This document shows positions 36,290 to 46,900 of a stretch of DNA of 64,000 nucleotides, piece after piece; within the stretch, counting starts at the first letter, position 1; the number at the start of each line of letters is the position of its first letter. This DNA comes from Propionispora hippei DSM 15287. GTDB lineage: Bacteria; Bacillota; Negativicutes; Propionisporales; Propionisporaceae. Under the pieces are notes generated by a model that did no database searches, was not told the origin of the DNA, and saw nothing but the letters and a program-made list of their open reading frames with translations. Where the stretch lies: the NCBI RefSeq assembly GCF_900141835.1, contig NZ_FQZD01000008.1, forward strand, positions 1-64,000. The letters are read 5' to 3'. The position numbers and the translations under genes are program-made.

Positions 36290-36294
36290 ATTTG

Positions 36295-36318
36295 AATCAA
36301 AAGGTCAAAAGGTCAAAT
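36295..36318 (+). promoter_or_regulatory. CtsR-like direct repeats before clpB
   Basis: Three 8-base units in a row: AATCAAAA, GGTCAAAA, GGTCAAAT. The GGTCAAA heptad is the half-site of the heat-shock repressor CtsR, but the usual spacing between heptads is 3 bases, not 1. They lie just upstream of the clpB promoter. Confidence 0.55.
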
Positions 36319-36325
36319 ATTTTCC

Positions 36326-36354
36326 TTGTATAGTTGGGAATTTTTTGCTACATT
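36326..36354 (+). promoter_or_regulatory. promoter of clpB
   Basis: TTGTAT at 36326-36331, 17-base spacer, TACATT at 36349-36354. Confidence 0.65.
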
Positions 36355-36405
36355 ATAAATGTAACATATATATATAAACAGAGGTTACACGAGGGGGTAT
36401 CTGTC

Positions 36406-38985
36406 ATGAATCAGGAAAAATATACGCAGAAGGCGATGGCTGTTCTGTCGGCCGCGCAGCAGATCTGCGCCCGGTATTATCACCAGGAAATGACGACAAG
36501 ACATGTATTGCTGGCCTTGCTTAAAGAAGATGACGGCATGACCGCGCACCTCCTTAAGGAAGCGCAGGTGGACACAAAGCTTTTTCAAAAACAGGCGGAA
36601 GCCTTGCTTAAACAACAGCCTGCCGTTCGCGGCCAGGAAAGCGGGCTCAGGATGAATACAGCCATGCTCCGCGTACTGGCTTTGGCTGAGGAGATCGCGG
36701 CCCATATGCAGGATGAATATATTAGCACCGAACATATGCTGATGGCGCTGGCCGATGACGGCGACAGCGATGTGGTGGATTTGTGCCGGAAGTTCGGCCT
36801 GCACCGCAGCCGTTTGCAGCAGTTGGTCAGTGCTTACCGTCAGGGCCGGCGCATTACCGGTGATAATCCGGACGAGGCGTTCAAGGCGCTGGAGAAATAC
36901 GGCCGGGATTTGACGGCGCTGGCGCGGGAAGGAAAACTGGACCCGGTGATCGGCCGCGACGAGCAGATCCGGCGGGTGGTGGAAATTCTCTCGCGGCGCA
37001 CCAAAAATAACCCGGTGCTTATCGGGGAGCCCGGTGTCGGCAAAACAGCCATTGTGGAGGGGCTGGCCCGGCGGATTGTGGCCGGCGATGTGCCGGAAAG
37101 CTTAAAGGACAAAATCCTGTACTCGCTGGATTTAAGCTCCCTGGTGGCCGGTGCGAAATTTCGCGGTGAATTTGAGGAACGTCTGAAGAATGTGCTGGAT
37201 GAAATTTTACAGGCCGAGGGCCGTATCGTCCTGTTTATTGATGAACTGCACACCGTGGTGGGAGCCGGCGCCGCCGAAGGCGCCATGGATGCCGGCAATA
37301 TTTTAAAACCCATGCTGGCCAGAGGGGAACTGCGCTGTATCGGGGCTACGACACTGAATGAATACCGCGCCCATATCGAAAAGGATACGGCCCTGGAACG
37401 GCGCTTCCAGCCGGTCATGGTCGGCGAACCTTCGGTGGAAGATACCATCTCCATTTTGCGGGGCTTAAAGGAACGCTATGAGGTCCACCACGGGGTGAAG
37501 ATCAAGGACGCGGCCCTGATTGCGGCGGCGACGCTGTCGGACCGTTATATTGCCGACCGGTTTTTGCCCGATAAGGCCATTGACCTGGTTGACGAAGCGG
37601 CGGCCAAGCTGCGCACCGAAATTGATTCCATGCCGGCCGAACTGGACGAAGTATCCCGCCGGGTGCTGCAACTGGAGATTGAGGAACAGGCCCTGCGCAA
37701 GGAGACGGAAGCAGCGGCTCACAGCCGGCTGGCCGGTATCGAGGCGGAGCTGCGAGAACTGCGGGCTCAGGCCGACAGCCTGCGCGGCCAGTGGGATGTG
37801 GAAAAGCAGGGCATTGTCAAGCTGCGGGAACTGAAAAAGCAAATGGAAGCCGTGCGGACAGAAATGGAAAATGCCGAACGGGCCTATGATTTGAACCGGC
37901 TGGCCGAGCTGAAATACGGCCGGTTGCCGGCGCTGGAAAAGGAGTTGCAGCAGGAAGAAGCTGCGCTGGCGCAGAAACGGACCCAGCAGGTGTTGCTCAA
38001 AGAAGAAGTGGACGAAGACGATATCGCTAAAATCGTCAGCCGCTGGACCGGCATTCCGGTCAGCCGCATGCTGGCCGGCGAACGGGAGAAACTGGCCGGT
38101 CTGGAAACCATTCTCCATCAGCGGGTAGTCGGCCAGGATCAGGCGGTGCAAGCTGTCAGCGAGGCCATTATCCGGGCCCGGGCCGGCATCAAGGACCCCA
38201 ACCGTCCGATTGGTTCTTTCATCTTCCTGGGACCGACCGGCGTTGGGAAAACCGAGCTGGCCAAGACGCTGGCCGAGGTGCTGTTCGATGACGAACGCAG
38301 TTTAATCCGGATTGACATGAGCGAGTATATGGAAAAACATGCCGTGGCCCGTCTGATCGGCGCACCGCCCGGCTATGTCGGCTACGACGAGGGCGGCCAG
38401 TTGACCGAGGCAGTACGGCGGCGTCCCTACAGTGTGCTGCTGCTCGATGAAATCGAAAAGGCCCATCCTGATGTCTTTAACGTGTTGCTGCAAATCCTGG
38501 ACGACGGCCGCTTGACCGACAGCAAGGGACGGACGGTCGACTTTAAGAATACCATCATTATTATGACCTCCAACCTGGGGTCGGCGGAAATCCTGAAAAA
38601 AGAAGGCGCCGCTGCGCAGGAAGCCGTCTTTACCATTCTGAAAAGCTATTTCCGGCCCGAATTTTTAAACCGCATTGACGACATCATCGTCTTTAAGGCG
38701 TTAACGCCGAAGGAAGTCCGGTCCATTGCCGGCCTGCTGCTGCAGAATCTAAAGCAGCGGCTGCAAAAACAACTTAACCTTACCCTGGAGTGGGACGAAG
38801 ACGTTGAAGCGCTGCTTGCCCGGGAAGGCTACGACCCGGCCTTCGGTGCCCGACCCTTGAAACGGCTGATCAGCCGTACAGTAGAAACTGAACTGGGCAA
38901 GAAAATCGTCACCGGCCAGATTCCCGAAGAAGGAACGGTGCAACTGTCGGTGGTTGACGGGAAGCTGACAGTTGAGGGCAGGTAA
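36406..38985 (+). CDS. clpB: ATP-dependent chaperone ClpB
   Basis: An 859-residue disaggregase. Clp-N repeats at about 1-150; first AAA+ domain with GEPGVGKTA and VLFIDELHT; a coiled-coil middle domain at about 405-520; second AAA+ domain with GPTGVGKTE and [15 protein letters not shown]-terminal D2-small. The middle domain length marks ClpB rather than ClpA or ClpC. It resolves protein aggregates with DnaK. ATG 36406 follows GAGGGGG; the longer frame has no site. CtsR-like repeats upstream suggest heat-shock control. Confidence 0.95.
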   Translation: MNQEKYTQKAMAVLSAAQQICARYYHQEMTTRHVLLALLKEDDGMTAHLLKEAQVDTKLFQKQAEALLKQQPAVRGQESGLRMNTAMLRVLALAEEIAAHMQDEYISTEHMLMALADDGDSDVVDLCRKFGLHRSRLQQLVSAYRQGRRITGDNPDEAFKALEKYGRDLTALAREGKLDPVIGRDEQIRRVVEILSRRTKNNPVLIGEPGVGKTAIVEGLARRIVAGDVPESLKDKILYSLDLSSLVAGAKFRGEFEERLKNVLDEILQAEGRIVLFIDELHTVVGAGAAEGAMDAGNILKPMLARGELRCIGATTLNEYRAHIEKDTALERRFQPVMVGEPSVEDTISILRGLKERYEVHHGVKIKDAALIAAATLSDRYIADRFLPDKAIDLVDEAAAKLRTEIDSMPAELDEVSRRVLQLEIEEQALRKETEAAAHSRLAGIEAELRELRAQADSLRGQWDVEKQGIVKLRELKKQMEAVRTEMENAERAYDLNRLAELKYGRLPALEKELQQEEAALAQKRTQQVLLKEEVDEDDIAKIVSRWTGIPVSRMLAGEREKLAGLETILHQRVVGQDQAVQAVSEAIIRARAGIKDPNRPIGSFIFLGPTGVGKTELAKTLAEVLFDDERSLIRIDMSEYMEKHAVARLIGAPPGYVGYDEGGQLTEAVRRRPYSVLLLDEIEKAHPDVFNVLLQILDDGRLTDSKGRTVDFKNTIIIMTSNLGSAEILKKEGAAAQEAVFTILKSYFRPEFLNRIDDIIVFKALTPKEVRSIAGLLLQNLKQRLQKQLNLTLEWDEDVEALLAREGYDPAFGARPLKRLISRTVETELGKKIVTGQIPEEGTVQLSVVDGKLTVEGR

Positions 38986-39024
38986 TAGCCGGTTTTAGCT
39001 GTAAGATTAACAATAATAATAGAT

Positions 39025-39074
39025 AAAAACGACTTATTTTTTCAAAAACTTTTTTGAAAATAAGTCGTTTTTTT
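39025..39074. terminator. terminator after clpB
   Basis: Long A/T-rich inverted repeat: left arm 39025-39046 (core ACGACTTATTTT) with right arm 39051-39071, followed by T. It could work in both directions. Confidence 0.85.
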
Positions 39075-39081
39075 GTTGTAT

Positions 39082-39250
39082 ATGATAAATGTTCTGTAGA
39101 TTAAGGTTGGATATTGTGAAACAATGAATACTTTTGTAAAAATGTGGTGTTTTATGTCGGACGAAAATGGTCGTAAATTAAAAGGAATTTGGAATCTAAT
39201 GGTAAATATAGAAATCTTGGAATTTTATTTGAAAAAATGTAAAAATGGAA
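39082..39250 (+). repeat. duplicated leader/promoter region, copy A (before CdiB-like gene)
   Basis: About 170 bases closely matching 53797-53963. Shared blocks include GATATTG, TTTTGTAAAAAT, TTATGTCGGACGAA at 39152-39165 and a 32-base identical block at 39215-39246 (begins TCTTGGAATTTTATTTG). Distance between the TGTCG block and the identical block is 60 bases in both copies. It must hold the promoter of the secretion operon, but no clear TTGACA/TATAAT pair is visible. Confidence 0.75.
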
Positions 39251-39269
39251 ATTTTTTTGAGGTGGATGA

Positions 39270-40973
39270 ATGAAGCGACATAGTAAGATAGGGCTGCTGT
39301 TGCTTTCTCTTTTTCTGATGCATCAGGCTGGTTTTGCTCAGCCTAGCGATGATGAGTTAAGGCGGCAGGAAGAGTTTTTGCAAAAACAGGAACACTCTAT
39401 TGCGGCAAAAGAGTCAATCGAAGAACAGCGTAAACGGACTCAAGCGCCGATGGAAAGGCTAAGAAAAGAAAGCTCGGGGTTGAAAAAGATTGATTTGCCG
39501 CAAGAATCGCCCAGCTTTTATATTAGAACCATTCAATTGAGAGGCGCTTATGCGGATAAATTCCTCTGGGTTCAAAAATATTTGCAGCAGTACCAAAATC
39601 AGAAAATTGGTATTCAGGGAATTAACTTGGTGACAAAACAAATTAATGAGGCACTTGTCGATAAAGGCTATGTTACTACCCGGGTCTATGTGAAGGAACA
39701 GGATATCTCTACAGGAACCTTATTTGTTGACCTTGCCGCCGGGACGCTTGGCGAAATCCGTTTTTCCGATCCTGCAGTGCCGGGAACCTGGAAAAACGCT
39801 TTCTCCGCCCGTCCCGGTGATTTATTGAATATCCGTGATTTGGAACAGGGCTTGGAACAAATGAAAAGAGTACCCTCTCAGGACGTGGCTATTAAGATTG
39901 AACCGGCAGCTATTGCCGGACAGAGTAACATTGTTCTGACTGTGACCCGGAAGAAGCCCTGGAAGCTCATTACCTCCCTTGACGACTCCGGCACGGAAAG
40001 CACCGGTAAGCTGCAAGGGACGGCATCGCTGGAACTGGATAACCTGTTTGCGGTCAATGATATCATCAATATTTCCGTAAATCAGGATGCTGTCAGGGAC
40101 GGTGAAATCAAGGGGACAAGAGCCAGCAGCTTTTATTATTCCATACCCTCCGGTAAGGACACGTTAACGTTCAGCGGGAGCCGCTATTCTTATCACCAAA
40201 CAGTGCGTACGGCAGTAGTCCCTTTTTTGCAGTCAGGAGAAACGGGAAATTTGCAGTTTACGGTGACGCATCTGTTAAGTCGTGACCAGACCAGAAAAAC
40301 CAATATGGAAGTTGGCCTGATCAAAAAAAGCAGACGAAGTTTTATTGATGATACGGAGGTTACGGTGCAGCGGCAGGATACGACAGCACTGCGTTTGGGG
40401 CTCACCCAACGGCAATATGTCGGCAACACGGTGCTGGATGCGGCTGTGCGGTATCAAAAAGGAATTCCCTGTCTCGGGGCGAGAGATGGTGTGACCGATC
40501 ATGTGCCCGGTCAAGCGTCAACCCGCTATCAAATGCTGTTAGCTGATTTTGCTATGGACAGTCCGCTGCAAATCGGTCATCTGAAAAGCTCGTATAATTT
40601 ACATATCCGGGGCCAAAGAACAGATGATTTGACGTATGGTTCGGAATTTTTCAGCATTGGCGGACGATATACGGTTAGAGGTTTTGATGGGGAGCAGACC
40701 TTGTCGGCAGAGAATGGACTGACTGTGCAAAATGAGATCAGACTGCCGGTGAACAAAAACAATCAGCTCTATTTGGCCATTGATTATGGAAAGATACAGG
40801 GACCTTCGGCGGAAGCTGCCTTGGGCAAGGAACTCTGGGGCAGTGCGGTCGGTATCAGAGGCAACCTGAAAAAAATTCAATATGATGCCTTTATCGGCTG
40901 GCCTCTGAAAAAGCCCGATGGTTTCCAAACATCCAAGCAGGCCTGCGGCTTTCAGATATTAATGGAGCTATAA
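39270..40973 (+). CDS. two-partner secretion outer-membrane transporter (CdiB/ShlB/FhaC family)
   Basis: A 567-residue Omp85-family pore. Signal peptide to about residue 23, an N-terminal helix region rich in Gln and Glu, POTRA domains at about 75-225 (FYIRTIQLRGAYADKFL, YVTTRVYVKEQDISTGTLFVDL), then a 16-strand barrel with the conserved loop-6 motif VRGF (TVRGFDGEQ). It exports the large partner encoded 12 bases downstream across the outer membrane. GAGGTGG precedes ATG 39270. The family's presence is in line with a diderm envelope. Confidence 0.92.
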   Translation: MKRHSKIGLLLLSLFLMHQAGFAQPSDDELRRQEEFLQKQEHSIAAKESIEEQRKRTQAPMERLRKESSGLKKIDLPQESPSFYIRTIQLRGAYADKFLWVQKYLQQYQNQKIGIQGINLVTKQINEALVDKGYVTTRVYVKEQDISTGTLFVDLAAGTLGEIRFSDPAVPGTWKNAFSARPGDLLNIRDLEQGLEQMKRVPSQDVAIKIEPAAIAGQSNIVLTVTRKKPWKLITSLDDSGTESTGKLQGTASLELDNLFAVNDIINISVNQDAVRDGEIKGTRASSFYYSIPSGKDTLTFSGSRYSYHQTVRTAVVPFLQSGETGNLQFTVTHLLSRDQTRKTNMEVGLIKKSRRSFIDDTEVTVQRQDTTALRLGLTQRQYVGNTVLDAAVRYQKGIPCLGARDGVTDHVPGQASTRYQMLLADFAMDSPLQIGHLKSSYNLHIRGQRTDDLTYGSEFFSIGGRYTVRGFDGEQTLSAENGLTVQNEIRLPVNKNNQLYLAIDYGKIQGPSAEAALGKELWGSAVGIRGNLKKIQYDAFIGWPLKKPDGFQTSKQACGFQILMEL

Positions 40974-40985
40974 AGAGGTGGAAAG

Positions 40986-43900
40986 ATGAAGAAAAAAGTA
41001 CGACTGACGATAAGGAAGATAACTTCTGTTTTTATATTAATTAGTTTTATGGTCCAGCCGTTGGCTGCTTTTGCCGATACTACGGCGGACCCTTCGGCTG
41101 ATGCCGCGCATAAGCCGACCGTCAATGAAGTAAAACAGGTGACAGTGGTAGACATTGCCGCCCCGAACGCCAATGGTCTGTCCCACAACTTATACACCGA
41201 CTTCAATGTAAATGCCAAGGGCCTTGTGCTAAATAATGCCTTACAGTCAACGAATTCTGTGCTTGCCGGCACTATACAGGCTAACGCCAACTTACAGGGG
41301 ACGGCCGCCGGTATCATATTAAATGAAGTGACCGGTTCCAACCGTACCAATTTAAACGGCAGTCTGGAAGTGGCAGGGGCACAGGCCGCTGTGATTATTG
41401 CCAATCCCAATGGTATTACCGGAGATGGCTTCGGTTTTATCAATACCAGCCGGGTCAGCCTGGTAACAGGAACGCCGAATATCGATGATAACGGCAATCT
41501 GGCCTCGTTTAATGTAAACCGCGGCGATGTGACCGTCCAGGGACAAGGCTTGAGTGAAGATAGACCGGCTACTAAATTGGATATTTTGACCAGGGCGTCT
41601 AAAATCAACGCCGGAGTATGGGCCGATGAAATCCATGTTGTAACCGGTACGAATAAGATAAATTATTCTGATCTGACAACTTCGGAGCTTAGTGCGGCTC
41701 CGCTTTCGGATACGCCAAGCGTGGCCCTTGATGTAGGGGCGGTTGGTGGCATGTATGCCGGAAAAATCATGTTGATCGGTACCGAAAAAGGTCTGGGCGT
41801 TTCGGTTAACGGTGAGATTTCCGCCGATAAGGAGCTTTCTTTAACCAATGAAGGAAAAATAACAATCAACGGAAATGTTAATTCCAAGGAAGACGTGACA
41901 ATCAGTTCGAAAGATTCTGTTGCAAATAATGGGCAAATTATATCAAATAAAAATATTGCTATTTCAGCCGATCAGATTACGAGCAGCGGCTTCATCAGTG
42001 CCGGCGACGAGGACGATGATGAAGATGAGGACGGAAACAGCGGTGCGGTCAGTATTGTTCCTGCCGACGCAACCTTGTTGGCTGCCGGTAATATTGATGT
42101 AAGCGGGGCCATCAATGCCAGCCGGAACATTGTTATGACCGGCAAAAAAGTAGCCTATGATCCTAACCGGATGATTGCTCAGAATACGACAGTACATCAA
42201 TCCGATCCCGATCCGGTGAATCCGGAGCCGGAAAACCCGGACCCGGGACATACCGACCCTAAGCCGCCGGAGGAACAGCCGGTAAGTGAAGTCATACCTA
42301 ATACCATTCAACCTAAGCTGCCTGACCTGCCTGACCTGCCGGTAATTAACCCGGCGCAGCCGGGAACGGCGGCCACACAGGCCGTGGCCAAGGAAGAAGG
42401 GCTGACACTTACTGCGGATATGGCAGCGCCTAATGTGTATAAACCAATAATCGATAAAACGGCCAGCGGGATTGATCTGGTTCAGATTGCCACGCCATCT
42501 GCCAGTGGCGTGTCCCGCAATCTATATACCGACTTTAATGTTAAAGCCTCCGGGCTGATCTTAAACAATGCGACACAATATGCTTATACTCAACTGGGCG
42601 GCTATATCGATTATAACAGCCGCCTGGCCGGAACTGGCGCCAGAGTCATTTTAAATGAAGTCACCGGCAATCGGTCCAGCAGCTTGAATGGTTTTATTGA
42701 AGTAGCCGGCAACCGGGCCAGCATCGTCGTCGCCAATCCCAACGGTATGGTGATTAACGGTCTTGGCTATATCAATACGGCGAATGCCACACTGTCCACC
42801 GGATTGATCAGTACCTGGCAGAATGGCAATGTGGAATTTTATCCGGTTGCCAACGGCAGCATCTGGATTCAGGGTGACGGTCTTAATGCGGCAGCTACGG
42901 ACCAGCTTACGGTCATTACCAATGCCTTTGCCAATACAGCCTCAGAACTGTGGGCTAATCATTTGAGCTTAAGCGCCAACGGTGATATAACCAATAGCGG
43001 CAAAATGATCATGTCAGGCAATACGGCCATAACAGGAAACCGCCTGGCCAATACCGCTCAAGGCGTTATTGATTCTGCCGGTACGCTCGATGTGCAGCTT
43101 AAGGAAGACCTGGAAAACAACCGGGCGACGCTGAGCAGTGGAAAAACAGCGACCATCGCAGCTAAATCCCTGAGCAATACGGACAGTTCCGTGCTGCACA
43201 GCGGCGGCGATCTTCACCTTACGCTTGACGGTAATCTGTCAAACAAAGGCTCACAGGTTACAACTGGCGGACAAGCTGTTATTGCGGCGGACAGCCTTAG
43301 CAATGACGCCGGTGCCGCTATCGCAGCAGGCAAAGAGCTTACGTTGGAAGCAGCCGGCGACGTCCTAAATCAGGCTTCTGCTATGCAAAGCGGCGGCAGC
43401 CTTGCTATGCACGCTAAGGGTTTTAGCAATCAGGACAAGGCTGCCCTTTTCAGTGGTGGTGATCTTACCGTTGCTGTAAAAAATGACATCGAAAACCACA
43501 CATCGACTATTTCGGCGGGTGGTAAGGCGCAGCTTGCAGGCAATTCCCTGCAGAATACCGGCAATGCCTTGCTTTATGCCGGCGGTAATATGGGCATAAC
43601 CGTGGACCGGGCCATCCAGAATGACAAGTCCACAGTGAAAAGTGATGGGAGCAGTACGCTGCAGGCGAAAACCCTGTCCAACCAAAACGGAGCCTACCTG
43701 TCGGCTAAAGGCAATCTGGAAGTCACCGCAACAGATAGTGTTGTTAATCAGGGATCGCTTGTGAACGGCCTGGCCGATGCAAAGGTCACAACCGGAACTT
43801 TTAGCAACCAGGATGGGGCGGTACTTCAAGCTAAGAGGAATATTACGCTGCAGAACAACGGCGAATTTACCAATCAGGCGGCTGCTGTTAAAGCCGACGG

Positions 43901-46900
43901 TGATTTGACCATCAGGGCAGCAGACATTGCCAATCAGGATCACGCTTTACTCCATAGCGGGGGAAAGCTGGCTCTGACGGCAGAAAAAAATGTAACCAAT
44001 CAAACCTCGGTGCTGGAAAGTGGCGACGCACTAACGGCAGCTATGCAAAATCTTACTGTTAGCGACAAGTCGGTGGTAACCAGTGGCAAAAACCTGCAAT
44101 GGCAGGCGGCAGCCGATATTGCTAACGCTAACTCGACCGTGAAGAGTGGCGGGACGGTTCAGATAACCGGCCAAAATTTGAGCAATGATACAGTGTATTT
44201 CAAGAGTAACGGCAATGTAACTATCAACATGTCGGAGAAACTGAGCAATAAGTATACGACAATTGCCGTGGATGGCAATGCCAGTCTGAAGGCCCGTAAT
44301 ATGGCCAATCAGGCGGGTTCTGCCATCTTTACGGACAAAAACCTTACAGTGGACGCAGCGGAAACCATTGATAATCAAAACTCCGTCCTGGCGGCAGGCG
44401 GTTCCGCCCGGCTTAGTGCCGCCGATCTCAACAATACCGACAATGCCATGCTGTACAGCTCGAATGATTTGGAGATTAACGCGCAGAACAACGTACTAAA
44501 CCAATCTTCCAGTATCCAGAGTCAGAAGGATATCCGTATTAAGGCCCAAAAACTGGTCAACGAGAAAGCTGTTTTTAATACCGGCTGGGATGTAAAGAAT
44601 CAAAACATAGCCTATGCCATCACACCTTTCGCCGGGAACTATAGTGCGACCAGAAATTTTGTTAGAGAAATTAAAACAGGCACGATTCAACAGGAAACAG
44701 CCACAGCCCAAATTGCCGCTGATCATGATATTACGATTGATGCCGCCGTAGTCAATCACTACAGCACCATCGCCGCCGGCAATGACTTGACCATAACAGG
44801 GCCGAGCGTGGAAAACTATGGGTATCAGGGGACGATTATCACTACGGACAAAGGGAATGACAATCATTTCTGGAAATATATGCATCATGGGAAATGGCAT
44901 TTGCATTGTCATTGGGTTTACGGAACTACGGTCATCCCATACTCCAATCAGACGGTGGTGGATACCGATACGGCCAGGTTAGGTATATTGAGCGGGGTAA
45001 ATAAGGTAACCATTATTGCCGATGCTGCTAGCATCGACAATAAAACCTTTGATGCGGGGAAAAATGTGATCGAAAGGGAAGCTAAAAAAGCTGCCGAGCC
45101 AAACGTGCTGAGTCAATTGACCAATAAAGAAAAAGGAAAAGCAACCACGCAGGTTAAACCCCAGGTTGCCGAAACAGGCACGGAGCCCAGCATCGGGAGT
45201 CTGGCGATCAATACACAAATTTTCTCTATTCATACGGAACCCTCGGCAAAATACCTGATCGAGACAAATGAAAAATTTGCCAACTATCATAACTTCCTGT
45301 CCAGTGACTATCTGCTGGAACGGATTAAAACCAATCCGGAAAAAGTCATGAAGCGTTTAGGCGACGGCTACTATGAGCAGCAACTGGTCACTGAGCAAAT
45401 CACGGAGATGACCGGCAGAAAACTGCTGACTAATTACGGTTCGGAACTGGAGCAATATAAGACGCTTATGGAAAACGCCGCTACCTTTGCCGCACAGTAC
45501 AACCTGTCGGTGGGCGTGGCGCTGACCAAAGAACAAATGGCCCTGCTTACCAGCGATATGGTATGGCTGGTGGAGGAAGAAATCAACGGGGAAAAGGTTC
45601 TCGTACCCGAAGTCTATCTGGCAGGACTTAAAGAAGGGGATCTCACCCCTGGCGGAGCCATTATCACCGGTAACGATGTGGAACTGATTGCCAAGGATGA
45701 TCTGAAAAATGTGGGAACCATCAAAGCGGATAAAAATCTGACTGTCAATGCGAAAAACATCACCAATGAAAATGGCACGATAACGGCAGACGATATGAGC
45801 CTGACCGCTAAACAAGCCATTACCAATAGTAGCGGAACCATCAGCGGCGGTGATGTTTCCCTGCAGGCCGATACCATCGTCAATCAGACCAATACCCAGA
45901 CCGATACCTATCGGGAACTGGAACAAACAAAGCTTCTCGATACGGCAAGCATAACGGCCGCAAATAATCTGACCTTGCGGGCAGAGGATTCTATTACCAA
46001 CCGGGGCGCCCAGCTTGGCGCCGGTAAAGAGCTGATTTTGACCGCCAAAAAGGATATTGATATCGAAAGCGTGTCACGGGAAAAACACGTGGCTGTCAGC
46101 TATGCCAAGTCCAGCGCAGAGGAAAACGATGTGACTCATATAGGCAGCAGCCTGGGCGGGACCAACGTGACGATCTCCGGGCAGAATATCAACATCAAAG
46201 GCTCCGGTGTCGCGGCAAGCGATACCATCCAACTGACTGCCACCCATGACGTCAACATTACGGCAGAAAAAGACCTGGCCCAGACCGACGCTTCGGTCGG
46301 CCAGCGGGGCGGCTACTACTTCAACCGTCAGCAAAATACCGATGAAACAGTAGCTGGCAGCAGTATCGCCGCCGGTAAGGGAATTAACGTGGACGGTCAA
46401 AATATTGCGGTCAAGGGTTCCGGTATCAGCAGCGAAACAGGCAAAATCAACCTCACTGCCGATCAGAACGTGACCATCACCAACGAAACTGAACGCCACG
46501 AAAGCCTGCATGAGGAACACCGGGAAAAAACAGGCTTCCTATCCTCCACCAAAACCGACATCTATGATTACCAAAGTCAGGATAAGGTCAAAGGCAGCAG
46601 CCTGTCCGGCCATGAACTGGCGGTAACCGCCAATCAGAATGTGACCGTACAAGGCTCCAGCGCCGTGGCGGACCAGGATGTCACACTGAAGGCGACTACA
46701 GGAAACATTAATATCGAAGCAGCAGCAGAAACCAGCCGGAGCGATTATGAAAAATCGGTCAAAAAATCAGGCTTATTCGCCGGTGGCGGTATAGGATTTA
46801 CCATCGGCAAGCAAAGCCAGAAAAGCACCAACGAACTGGACAGTGTCAGCCAGGCGGGCAGTGTGGTCGGCTCGACCGGCGGCAACGTAACGCTGGAGGC

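Noticed and set aside
37465-38151. Minus-strand frame of 228 residues inside clpB
   Set aside because: Shadow of a high-GC conserved gene; no ribosome site or domain.
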